DNA of 64,000 nt from Scatosoma sp045660265 (GTDB taxonomy: Bacteria; Bacillota; Clostridia; Christensenellales; Borkfalkiaceae), in assembly GCA_045660265.1 (NCBI GenBank), contig JAZRDM010000038.1, forward strand, positions 42,052 through 106,051. The letters are read 5' to 3'. The translations under genes were made by a program, and so were the position numbers. Under the pieces are notes generated by a model, which ran no database searches, was not told the origin of the DNA, and saw only the letters and a list, made by a program, of their open reading frames with translations. Positions 25,744 to 34,245 of this stretch are shown piece by piece (the stretch's first letter is position 1; each line of letters opens with the position of its first letter).

Positions 25744-26067
25744 AAAAAGACAACCTTTATGGGTTGTCTTTTTTTTGGTGTCCTGAGGGCTTGAAAGTTA
25801 TTTCAAGTTCGCGCGACGAGCGAGAAATGGGAACGCTGACTTTTTCTATTTATTGTCGAGCGAGGAAGCCACGAAGCGAAGCGGAGTATCAGCGGCACCT
25901 ATTAGATTTAAGGTATGTGTTTTTTATGGGTTGTCTTTTTTTTGGTGTCCTGAGGGCTTGAAAGTTATTTCAAGTTCGCGCGACGAGCGAGAAACGGGAA
26001 AGCTGACTTTTTCTGTTCGTTGTCGAGCGAGGATGCCACGGAGCGAAAGCGGAGTATCAGCGGCACC
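25731..26067 (+). repeat. tandem tRNA-Leu tail repeats
   Basis: The tRNA-Leu 3' end ATCAGCGGCACC recurs at 25888-25899 and 26056-26067. Each unit is 157-168 bases and contains GGGTTGTCTTTTTTTT, GGTGTCCTGAGGGCTTGAAA and TTCGCGCGACGAGCGAG. The copies differ by scattered substitutions. The region contains no supported gene. Confidence 0.85.
25744..25776 (+). terminator. terminator after tRNA-Leu
   Basis: AAAAAAGACAACC-tttat-GGGTTGTCTTTTTTT, directly following the CCA end. Confidence 0.92.
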
Positions 26068-26071
26068 ATTG

Positions 26072-26114
26072 ACAACGTAAGTTGAACCAAAAGGTTTGAT
26101 TTACGTTGTTTTTT
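26072..26114 (+). terminator. terminator after the last tRNA-Leu tail
   Basis: ACAACGTAA-GTTGAACC pairs with GGTTTGAT-TTACGTTGT around loop aaaa and is followed by TTTTT. Confidence 0.85.
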
Positions 26115-26235
26115 ATGCTCAAAAATAGAAAAGGGCAAGAATTTTACTTCCCACCCTTTGAAAATATTTAGTTTTATTATTAAACCCACCCAATTAAAAC
26201 AAACAAGAAATTTGCAAACAATTTAATTTTTTGTC

Positions 26236-27471
26236 CTATAAATTATTGTTTTTAGGTAAATAAAAATACTTACCGCCTTTTGCAATAATTTCTACTTCTT
26301 CGTTGAAAAGATTGTTCGCCGTATACGATATAGTTGAAATATCAGCAGTTTGTCCTTTTATCATCTTGACCATTTGACCACCTATCTTTTGATAATTCCA
26401 ATCATCATTTATCCAACTAATAGGTTTTTCTAAAAATGCAAGGAATCCTGTATGTTTTCTACGACTTTCTGCAAGGTCTATTTTCAAAACTTCGCATTGA
26501 GTATTGTGCCAACCAACCAATCGAGTATGTATAGATTCAATTTTACTTGTATGCAGTGTAAAAGAACCAAAACATTGCGCTTTGCCTTTTATTCCTAAAT
26601 GCAAAGTGAAATCGAGAATATTAATTTGATATAAGAGTTTTAAGAGTATAGTTTGGTATTGAGACCATTTACCAATCTCTTTGACGGTGCTCTCATAATC
26701 AGCATAAGTAGAACAATTCTTGCTAGTTAAAGTTTCAAGTGTTGTTTCTGCTTGATTCAAAAGTTCTTGACATTTATTTCTCAATATTTGAATATTATCA
26801 AGTTCACGACATCTTAATTCATTATTTTCAATACTTGAAATTTGAAACTTTGAGATATTATAAACCGATTCCATCAAAGAGGCAACTTGGCTTTTATATT
26901 GAACATCTAAAAAGTCAACAATCCTAGATATATGGTCGCTTATCAAACCTAATTGTGAGTCAACTTGGTGCATATAGTATTGTCCAACTATCATAGATGC
27001 CACACCCATAACGGCAGTGCCAGTATTAGCAATAACTGTACCTTTATCTATAACTGGGGCAACTGCAATTAACTCGCCGTGTTCGCTTATATGATTACCA
27101 ACCATAGTAAAGGCTCTTTTAGCGCCTGCTATGTTGCTCGAATCAACAAGTTCACCACCTTTTTGCAAAACAACCCTATACAGAGTTTCACCTTGCTGCC
27201 CATTAAGACTTTTTATTACATTACCAACCGATACGCCCGTATTGCTTGCAGAGGGTACTAAACTATCAATTTTGGCTAAAACACGAGAATCTGTAATTTC
27301 AACTAGGCTAGTTTCATCTAACCCATATGTGTTTGGTAATTGTTCTAAAAGAATAGCAAGACTTGTTTGCGGGCTTTCAACAACTGTTGGCTCAGATTTT
27401 TCGACAACGGAAACAACTTTGGTTGTTTCTTCTTGTTTTTTCTTCTTTTTGAAAATATCAAAGAATCCCAT
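26236..27471 (-). CDS. AT-rich protein of unknown function, 411 aa
   Basis: I do not recognise it. The ATG at 27471 is chosen because GAGGCGG lies seven bases upstream. An in-frame GTG at 27486 is possible. The N-terminus MGFFDIFKKKKKQEE is strongly basic. Residues of about 140-170 form a glycine/alanine-rich hydrophobic stretch (IANTGTAVMGVASMIVG) that could be a membrane or glycine-zipper helix. The middle (about 185-300) is helical and coiled-coil-like with several cysteines. Base composition is clearly more AT-rich than its neighbours, and it lies between a tRNA cluster and a defence-type helicase-nuclease. Recent acquisition and a defence or toxin-like role are inference. Confidence 0.7.
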   Translation of the reverse strand: MGFFDIFKKKKKQEETTKVVSVVEKSEPTVVESPQTSLAILLEQLPNTYGLDETSLVEITDSRVLAKIDSLVPSASNTGVSVGNVIKSLNGQQGETLYRVVLQKGGELVDSSNIAGAKRAFTMVGNHISEHGELIAVAPVIDKGTVIANTGTAVMGVASMIVGQYYMHQVDSQLGLISDHISRIVDFLDVQYKSQVASLMESVYNISKFQISSIENNELRCRELDNIQILRNKCQELLNQAETTLETLTSKNCSTYADYESTVKEIGKWSQYQTILLKLLYQINILDFTLHLGIKGKAQCFGSFTLHTSKIESIHTRLVGWHNTQCEVLKIDLAESRRKHTGFLAFLEKPISWINDDWNYQKIGGQMVKMIKGQTADISTISYTANNLFNEEVEIIAKGGKYFYLPKNNNL

Positions 27472-27500
27472 AATATACCGCCTCACTCAACTTTATATTA

Positions 27501-27529
27501 ATTATAACATAATTTTACAAATTTTTCAA
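27501..27529 (-). promoter_or_regulatory. promoter of the AT-rich gene
   Basis: On the minus strand TTGAAA (27529-27524) and TATAAT (27506-27501) are 17 bases apart. Confidence 0.7.
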
Positions 27530-27675
27530 TCCCTTATGGTATGTATAGGGCAATAAAAATGAACTAAATTTTGTTTTTTATCTTTATGGCATTTTGTATG
27601 TAAGAAAGTAAAAATGCAACCGTGGCGTGTGCTTGTCTTGATACGAGTCGGTTCGTCAAATTCTTATTTATCGGT

Positions 27676-27690
27676 TGATATATTATATCA
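27676..27690. promoter_or_regulatory. AT-rich 15-base palindrome upstream of helicase promoter
   Basis: TGATATA-t-TATATCA lies about 40 bases before the -35 box at 27730. A perfect palindrome in AT-rich DNA has limited weight. The rest of 27530-27840 holds only this, the promoter and a leader, with no gene seen. Confidence 0.3.
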
Positions 27691-27729
27691 TAAATTGTAA
27701 AATAAAAATTGCCGATTTCCCCGTAACAC

Positions 27730-27758
27730 TTGAATTTTTAAAAGAAGTGTGATATAAT
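27730..27758 (+). promoter_or_regulatory. promoter of the DUF4011 helicase-nuclease
   Basis: TTGAAT and TATAAT are 17 bases apart. The sequence GTGTGATATAATAAAAT around the -10 also occurs at the promoter of the 32665 gene. Confidence 0.7.
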
Positions 27759-27840
27759 AAAATATACTATCATAAAGATAACTCCGCTTGAACGTCGGGC
27801 GGGGCTTGAATAAAAAATATTGGATAAGGATATTGTACAA

Positions 27841-30800
27841 ATGAGCGCGGAAAAGTTGAATAAATGGGCGGAATTACTGCTCGATACAGGGAAGAGAAAT
27901 AATCTTATTCATTTTAAAGATACAAAGGTCGGGACGGCGGAAGTGTTAGCCCCCGACTACGTTACGCTGTTTACAAAAGTGGAGCATTCTACTGCATTTG
28001 AGGTATATGACCCTAAATTAGAGGCGGAAGAAGAGGAAGAGGCTGTCAATAGCGAATGGGAAGAGTTTACGGCGGAAAGACGCATTCCCCGTCAAGAGTA
28101 TTTGGAGAAATATTCGAAAAAGTTAAAGAAAAATCAAATTCTCGTTTACAATATCGACAATAAGCCGCTTACTGCGCTTAAAAACGTAAGCAAAAAGGCG
28201 AAAATTGCCGTGGAAGAAACGGGTGTGAATATTGCGTACATGGCGTTTGGATTTATTCATTGGTTTGAAGAAGAAAACCCGCAGCAAATTATGCGCGCGC
28301 CCATTTTGCTTGCGCCTATTAAAATTGAAAATGAATCGCCTGTGCAACCGTACTATATCAAGATGACGGATGATGAAATTATCGTCAACCCCACCTTTGC
28401 ATTTAAACTGCAAAATGAGTTTGGGCTTAAGCTGCCCGACTTTGACGAAGATGATGGCATTGACGGGTATTTTACAAAAATTCAAGAGCTTGTTTCCAAA
28501 CTGAAATGGTGGGTATCGGCGGAGTGTAAAATAGGTATTTTCTCCTTCTTAAAAATCAATATGTATAAAGATTTGAAGGATAACACGGAGAAAATTTTAC
28601 AAAATGGCGACGTAAAGGTTTTGCTTGGGGACAAGGGGGCGAAATCCTCGATGGATGGCGTTCAGCCCGTACCTGCTACCAAGCTTTTAGATTTGCACAA
28701 CGTTGTGGACGCCGATTCTAGCCAGGCGGAAGCGATTGAAATGGCGCTTGCGGGGAAGAGTTTTGTCTTGCAGGGCCCCCCGGGAACAGGGAAGAGCCAA
28801 ACGATTACCAACATTATCGCCGAATGTTTGCTGGCAGGGAAAAAGGTGTTGTTTGTATCGGAAAAGCTCGCCGCGTTAAACGTCGTTTATGAGAAGCTTA
28901 AAAATGCGGGCTTGGAAGAATTCTGTTTGGAATTACACAGCCACAAAGCCAACAAGAAACAAGTGATTGAAGAGCTTTGCCATACGCTGAAATTGCCCAA
29001 GAGTCGTGTATCGCAGCAAGCGGATAAGGAATTAAAAGCAAAGAAAGACGCGCAGGCGTATTTGGACGCGTACACGGAAGAATTGCATAAGATTTGCCCG
29101 ATTATTCAAAAGACGCCGTATGAATTGTATGAAGAAGCGGCGGCTTGCCGTCGCGCGCCGAGCGTTGAGTTCTTCGTTAGCAATATCAAGGAAAAAGGCG
29201 AAGAATTTATCGAAAAAGCGGAAGCGGAGCTTACGCGGTTTGTCGATTATATTTCTTCCGTTGGGTATGATTATCATCAAAATATTTGGTATGGATATAC
29301 GCAGCTTGGATGTTCGTATCAAGAAATAAAGCAAGTAAAAGACGATTTGTTTGAATCGGCTGCGTTGGGCCGTGCTTTGCAAGAGATTGGCGGGTCGGTG
29401 AAGGAAAAATATCAGATTTCGGCGGATACGCTTACATTTGCGAATGCATTTTCGAAATTCTTTGCCTTGGTGAAGGGCAGTAAGTTTATAACGCCCTCTC
29501 TTTTAAATCCGACGACATTGAAAAAGCTGGCTGCGCCTTTACAAAAAGCGCAGGCCTTAGCGAAGGAAATTTTGCAGACGAAGGCGGTTTTAGATAAGTC
29601 GTTTGACGAAGACGTTTATAAATTAGACGGTAAAACGCTGCATAAGCAGTTGACGATACAATTTGAAGGCGGGCTTACGCGATTGTTTAGCGGGGAATAC
29701 CGCCGCGTAATAGCATCTATTCGGTTGAGCAAGAAGGATGGCAAGAAGCCAAATTACAAGGAAGCGGTGGAAATGGCGGGGCTTTTGCGCCGTTATCAAG
29801 AAAAAACCGCTGAGTTTAAGGGCGCTCAAGCAAGCGTAGAAAAGCTGGTTGGGCATGCGTACGTGGAGGTCAATAGCGATTTCGAGCGTTGTATGTACGA
29901 GCTTGCGTATTTGACGCGGGTGCACGAAACGGGTGTGCGTTTCGGCAAGCTGTTAACAATGACGCGCGAGGAATTTATGGCGCAAAAAGCGGTGTTTGCA
30001 GAGCTTGCAAAACGGTATGAAACGGCGTTTTTGGCGTATGGCGAATCGGAAAAACGGCTGTTGGCGCGATTTGATGCAAAAGAATACGATTTGCGCGCCG
30101 CCGATTTGGTTGTGTACGTGGAAAAATGCGAACAATGCTACGAAAACACGGATAAATTGGATAACTGGTGCGAATTTGTTAAGCTGTTAAAGAGCTTGGA
30201 AACATTAGAGTTGCGTTCGTTTGTCGACGAAGCGATTGAGGTGAAAATTCCGCCGAGTGAAATGGTGCGCTCGTATAAAAAGGCGTTCTATTTACAATGG
30301 ATAGATACAATATTACGCGAATCGCCTGTGCTTTCTGGTTTAGCGCGTGTGCCGCACGACGAGATGGTAAAGCGATTTGTGGAAAAGGACAGATTGCATT
30401 TCGAAATCAGCAAAGCGAAGATTAAAGCAGAGATTTCCCATCAAAGACCGACGTTAGATTTGATTGCGCAAGGCAGCAGTATTTCCATTCTTTTGCGTGA
30501 GGGTGAAAAGAAACGCAAACAGAAAGGGATTCGATTGTTGCTTTCGGAAATTGGGGAATTAGCGCAAACGCTGAAGCCGTGTTTCTTGATGTCGCCTTTG
30601 AGTGTAAGTACGTATTTGGGTGCAGATATCGCCTTTGACTTAGTTATTTTCGACGAAGCGTCGCAAATTTTCCCGCAGGACGCTGTGGGGGCAATCTATC
30701 GCGGAAAACAGCTGATTGTCGTAGGTGATTCTAAGCAGATGCCGCCTAGCAATTTCTTTAGCGCGACGGTAGAAACGGACGAAGAAGAGGATGAGGACGT

Positions 30801-32457
30801 TACTGATTTCGAGTCTATTTTGGATATTTGTTCGACGGCGTTCCCGCAACGCAGATTGCAATGGCATTATCGCAGTCGGTTCGAGCAGCTTATCGCTTTC
30901 TCGAATAAGCATTTTTACGATAACGATTTGGTTACTTTCCCGTCGGCGAAGACGGATGCGGCGGGCGTAGGCGTTGACTATGTGCACGTGAACGGGGTGT
31001 TTGACAGAAGTACGAAAACCAACCGCGCGGAAGCTGAAAAAATCGTGGAGATGGTATTCGAGCATATTCAAACCTGCCCTGAACGCAGTTTGGGTGTCGT
31101 TGCGTTTAGCGTTTCGCAACAAAGCTTAATTGAAAAACTTATCTCTAAGCGCAGACAGCAAGATCCTTCTAAAGACGCGTTCTTTAAGTCGGATAAAATA
31201 GAGCCGTTCTTTGTGAAGAATTTGGAAACGGTGCAGGGGGATGAGCGTGATACGATTATTTTTAGTATTGCGTATGCGAAAGATGCGCAAGGTAGATTTT
31301 TGTTAAATTTTGGGCCTATCAACCGCGATGGCGGAGAACGTCGTTTAAACGTTGCCGTTACCCGCGCGAAAATGAACGTGAAGGTGGTAGCGTCTATTCA
31401 TGCTACGGATATTGATTTAGGAAATTCTAAGTCGGTTGGCGCGAGATTGTTGCGCGATTACTTGGCGTATGCGGAAAACGGCGGGGCATTATTGCAACGC
31501 GCTGAGCAGGAAGACGCGTTTGCCTGCGATTTGGAGTTGGAAACAGAAGTTGCTGAGTTTTTACGCAAACAAGGATATATCGTGGATACGCAGGTGGGAT
31601 GTTCTTCTTTTAAAATTGATTTAGCGGTTAAAAAAGAGGATTCGGCTGATTACGTGTTGGCGGTAGAGTGCGATGGGCCTAGTTATCGCGCTTCGAAGAC
31701 GACGCGGGATAGAGATAGACTCCGTAAAGATATTTTGGAAAGAATGGGTTGGACCTTCTATCGAGTATGGTCAACCGATTGGGTAAGAAATAAGCGTTTG
31801 GAAAAAGAACGGTTGTTGATGGCGGTGAAAGAAGCGTTTGAACATGCTGAGAAAAAGGTGAAGAAAAACGTTGCAAAGCCCAACAATAATTTGTTTGAAG
31901 AACAGGCAGAAGAACAACATTTTGAATTTCCGAAATATCAAATGCAAGATGAATTGGCGCTGAGTAAAAAATTGAACTACGACGTTATGAACACAGTGCG
32001 CGCAATATTGGAATATGAAGCGCCTATGTCGGAAGAGTGGCTGCTTAAACGTATTGTATTTTTATTTGGGAAACGTGAAAAGGTAACGGTTGTCGTGCGG
32101 AATGCGTATGAGACGTTGATGCAAAATTGCCGAAATTATGGGATTGTTCGTCAAAACGGGTTCTTGTATTTGCTTGGAAGAGAGACGCCTATGTTGCGCG
32201 TTCCTGCAAAAGATTGCGAACCGCGTGAAGTCAAATATATTGAAACGAAAGAATTGGCAAACGGGTTGCGGGCGTTGCTTAAGCAAAACGTTACGGTGGA
32301 AAAGGATGGCTTGTTTAGATTGATGGCGGCGCAGCTTGGCTTTGCCCGTATAGGCGAGGCAATGGAAGTAAAATTAGAAGAGGCGTTGTCCTTCTTGAAG
32401 GATGAAATCGAACAAAGCGGCGAAACGTTATCTTTGAAGACGGATTTAACTTGTTAA
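27841..32457 (+). CDS. DUF4011-helicase-Vsr-type nuclease, 1538 aa
   Basis: The ATG at 27841 has AAGGA ten bases upstream. An in-frame TTG at 27820 is less likely. N-terminal residues (LNKWAELLLDTGKRNNLIHF) are the DUF4011 signature. A superfamily 1 helicase core follows, split by a long helical insert: Walker A LQGPPGTGKSQT (near 311), Walker B FDEASQIFPQDAVG (near 937), motif III VVGDSKQMPPSNFF, and motifs V-VI in ETVQGDERDTIIFS and RRLNVAVTRAK. Residues of about 1235-1330 form a Vsr/DUF559-type endonuclease (FLRKQGYIVDTQVG, FKIDLAV, LAVECDGPSYR, DRLRKDILERMGW). The C-terminus is a DUF3320-like winged helix. Single-gene proteins of this build are among predicted anti-phage systems (Hhe-type). 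Confidence 0.88.
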   Translation: MSAEKLNKWAELLLDTGKRNNLIHFKDTKVGTAEVLAPDYVTLFTKVEHSTAFEVYDPKLEAEEEEEAVNSEWEEFTAERRIPRQEYLEKYSKKLKKNQILVYNIDNKPLTALKNVSKKAKIAVEETGVNIAYMAFGFIHWFEEENPQQIMRAPILLAPIKIENESPVQPYYIKMTDDEIIVNPTFAFKLQNEFGLKLPDFDEDDGIDGYFTKIQELVSKLKWWVSAECKIGIFSFLKINMYKDLKDNTEKILQNGDVKVLLGDKGAKSSMDGVQPVPATKLLDLHNVVDADSSQAEAIEMALAGKSFVLQGPPGTGKSQTITNIIAECLLAGKKVLFVSEKLAALNVVYEKLKNAGLEEFCLELHSHKANKKQVIEELCHTLKLPKSRVSQQADKELKAKKDAQAYLDAYTEELHKICPIIQKTPYELYEEAAACRRAPSVEFFVSNIKEKGEEFIEKAEAELTRFVDYISSVGYDYHQNIWYGYTQLGCSYQEIKQVKDDLFESAALGRALQEIGGSVKEKYQISADTLTFANAFSKFFALVKGSKFITPSLLNPTTLKKLAAPLQKAQALAKEILQTKAVLDKSFDEDVYKLDGKTLHKQLTIQFEGGLTRLFSGEYRRVIASIRLSKKDGKKPNYKEAVEMAGLLRRYQEKTAEFKGAQASVEKLVGHAYVEVNSDFERCMYELAYLTRVHETGVRFGKLLTMTREEFMAQKAVFAELAKRYETAFLAYGESEKRLLARFDAKEYDLRAADLVVYVEKCEQCYENTDKLDNWCEFVKLLKSLETLELRSFVDEAIEVKIPPSEMVRSYKKAFYLQWIDTILRESPVLSGLARVPHDEMVKRFVEKDRLHFEISKAKIKAEISHQRPTLDLIAQGSSISILLREGEKKRKQKGIRLLLSEIGELAQTLKPCFLMSPLSVSTYLGADIAFDLVIFDEASQIFPQDAVGAIYRGKQLIVVGDSKQMPPSNFFSATVETDEEEDEDVTDFESILDICSTAFPQRRLQWHYRSRFEQLIAFSNKHFYDNDLVTFPSAKTDAAGVGVDYVHVNGVFDRSTKTNRAEAEKIVEMVFEHIQTCPERSLGVVAFSVSQQSLIEKLISKRRQQDPSKDAFFKSDKIEPFFVKNLETVQGDERDTIIFSIAYAKDAQGRFLLNFGPINRDGGERRLNVAVTRAKMNVKVVASIHATDIDLGNSKSVGARLLRDYLAYAENGGALLQRAEQEDAFACDLELETEVAEFLRKQGYIVDTQVGCSSFKIDLAVKKEDSADYVLAVECDGPSYRASKTTRDRDRLRKDILERMGWTFYRVWSTDWVRNKRLEKERLLMAVKEAFEHAEKKVKKNVAKPNNNLFEEQAEEQHFEFPKYQMQDELALSKKLNYDVMNTVRAILEYEAPMSEEWLLKRIVFLFGKREKVTVVVRNAYETLMQNCRNYGIVRQNGFLYLLGRETPMLRVPAKDCEPREVKYIETKELANGLRALLKQNVTVEKDGLFRLMAAQLGFARIGEAMEVKLEEALSFLKDEIEQSGETLSLKTDLTC

Positions 32458-32480
32458 AAATTGCAAAGTTGAAAAATGAA

Positions 32481-32515
32481 AAAAATTAGCGTATTGTTAC
32501 AGTACGCTAATTTTT
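32481..32515 (+). terminator. terminator after helicase-nuclease
   Basis: AAAAATTAGCGTA and TACGCTAATTTTT form a 13-base-pair stem with a T-run. Confidence 0.85.
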
Positions 32516-32582
32516 TATATAATAAAAAACAAAAGAAAGAAAAAAATGCAATTTTAGAGCATCTTTTTGCAATTTCTGTATA

Positions 32583-32611
32583 ATGACAAAAAAATGCTGG
32601 TGTGATATAAT
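32583..32611 (+). promoter_or_regulatory. promoter of the ADP-ribosylglycohydrolase gene
   Basis: ATGACA and TATAAT are 17 bases apart, in the same GTGTGATATAATAAAAT context as at 27730. Confidence 0.65.
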
Positions 32612-32664
32612 AAAATGAGTTGAGAATGCTCAATTTTATAGAGTTGAATGTAAGGAGAAGAAGG

Positions 32665-34227
32665 ATGAAACTCAATTATAATGAATATAAAGACAAGGTG
32701 CGCGCGTGTTGGATTGGGAAAAATATCGGCGGGACGATTGGCGGTCCGTACGAAGGTGTACGTGAGAAATTAAACATTACGGGATTTTCGACAAAGCCAG
32801 GCGAAGCGCTCCCGAACGACGATTTAGATTTGCAGCTTATTTGGTTGCATGCAATGGAAAAGGAAGGGCCTAAAAAGGTAACGGCGGAAACGCTTGGCGA
32901 ATATTGGCTTTCGTATATTCCCGTTTACATGGGGGAATACGCTGTAGCACGTCGTAATATGGAAATCGGGATTGTGCCCCCTTTGACAGGTGAAACGCGT
33001 AATAATGATTTCTTGAAGCATTCGAACGGGGCTTGGATTCGTACGGAAATTTGGGCGTGTCTTTGTCCTGCTTCGCCTGATTTGGCGGCTAGATATTCGA
33101 TTGAAGACTCGAAAATTGACCACGGCGTTGGCGAGGGTACATATGCGGCAATGTTTGTTGCGGCGGTAGAAAGTGCGGCGTTTGTTGTAAGCGACGTGAG
33201 AAAATTGGTGGAAATCGGTTTGGCGAAAATTCCCGCAGAAAGTAGAATGGCAAGAAGTATTCGTCTGTTGTTTGAATGCTATGACAAGGGTATGTCTGCA
33301 ATGGATGCGCGCGACGCGATTTTGCAAGAAAACATGGATATTGGCGAAGGTTGGTTTTCCGCGCCCTCTAACGTGGCATACGCAATGCTTGGTATTTTGT
33401 ACGGCGAGGGTGATTTTAAAAAGTCTATGTTAACTGCTGTAAACTGCGGCGACGATACCGATTGTACGGCGGCAACCGTTGGTTCGATTTTGGGGATTAT
33501 GTACGGCACGAAGGGAATTCCTCAGGATTGGGCGGAATATATCGGGGATAAAATTACGACCTGCTGTATCAATTTGGGTACGAGTTGGCCTGTGATTTCT
33601 AGTTGTTCGCAGCTTACCGAAAAGGTGGTGGCATTTGCGCCTATCGTGCTTTTTGAAAACAGAGCGGATTTCGCAACGGTTGTAGAAATCGTGGAAGGGG
33701 AGACCCAGGTATGCGCTAAAGAAACGGATAAGTTCTTGTTGCCTTATGGGCAAAGTGAAGAATCGGAAGAAATGGCGCGCTCGATTTTGTCGTTAAAAAC
33801 GCCGAATACAATGACGAAAACATGCGGTTCGGTAATTACGCTTTTGACGGTGCAAGACGGGCCGTATATTACGCCGAACGAAGAAAAGAAATTTACGATT
33901 AGTTTCCAAAATAGATTAAAAGCGCTTGGCAATCAACCGCATAATATTCACGTAAAATTGATTTTACCTGAAGGCTGGACTGCAAGCAATGAAGATTTTG
34001 ACGTTTACGTGCCTGCGTACCGTTCGATTGTAGAAAATACTTGTTACACGGAAGCTTCGGAAATTACGGTGAAGGCGCCTGAAAAGGTAAATGCGCATAG
34101 CCAAATTCTTTTCCTTATTTCCGAACACGGCAGATATAGCGTGGAAGCTATGTCCGTAGTATTGCTTAATAGACCTGCGGAAAAGATTTGTGTTTATCCC
34201 GAACACTTTACAAATTATTCTATTTAA
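32665..34227 (+). CDS. ADP-ribosylglycohydrolase family protein
   Basis: The ATG at 32665 follows AAGGAGAAGAAGG and gives 520 residues. Upstream in-frame codons lack a site. The family signatures are present: the N-terminal YKDKVRACWIGKNIGGTIGGPYEG, the metal-site segment LPNDDLDLQLIW near residue 55, and the C-terminal metal site NCGDDTDCTAATVGSILG near 270. A beta-sandwich-like domain of about 150 residues follows (FTISFQNRLKALGNQPHNIHVKLILPEGW), which is not usual in simple DraG-type enzymes. It sits 18 bases from a glycosidase gene. In Clostridia such proteins often accompany glycan genes, so removal of an O-glycosidic adduct other than protein ADP-ribose is possible. Confidence 0.85.
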   Translation: MKLNYNEYKDKVRACWIGKNIGGTIGGPYEGVREKLNITGFSTKPGEALPNDDLDLQLIWLHAMEKEGPKKVTAETLGEYWLSYIPVYMGEYAVARRNMEIGIVPPLTGETRNNDFLKHSNGAWIRTEIWACLCPASPDLAARYSIEDSKIDHGVGEGTYAAMFVAAVESAAFVVSDVRKLVEIGLAKIPAESRMARSIRLLFECYDKGMSAMDARDAILQENMDIGEGWFSAPSNVAYAMLGILYGEGDFKKSMLTAVNCGDDTDCTAATVGSILGIMYGTKGIPQDWAEYIGDKITTCCINLGTSWPVISSCSQLTEKVVAFAPIVLFENRADFATVVEIVEGETQVCAKETDKFLLPYGQSEESEEMARSILSLKTPNTMTKTCGSVITLLTVQDGPYITPNEEKKFTISFQNRLKALGNQPHNIHVKLILPEGWTASNEDFDVYVPAYRSIVENTCYTEASEITVKAPEKVNAHSQILFLISEHGRYSVEAMSVVLLNRPAEKICVYPEHFTNYSI

Positions 34228-34245
34228 TCGTACGAAGGCGAAGAT

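Noticed and set aside
25731..26067. Reading the tRNA-Leu tail repeats as attL/attR of a resident element
   Set aside because: The tails are only about 160 bases apart and no integrase or cargo lies between them. At most they are scars.
25764..26189. Short frames of 65-75 codons after tRNA-Leu, apparently repeated
   Set aside because: They arise from the tandem tRNA-tail repeats and lack ribosome sites.
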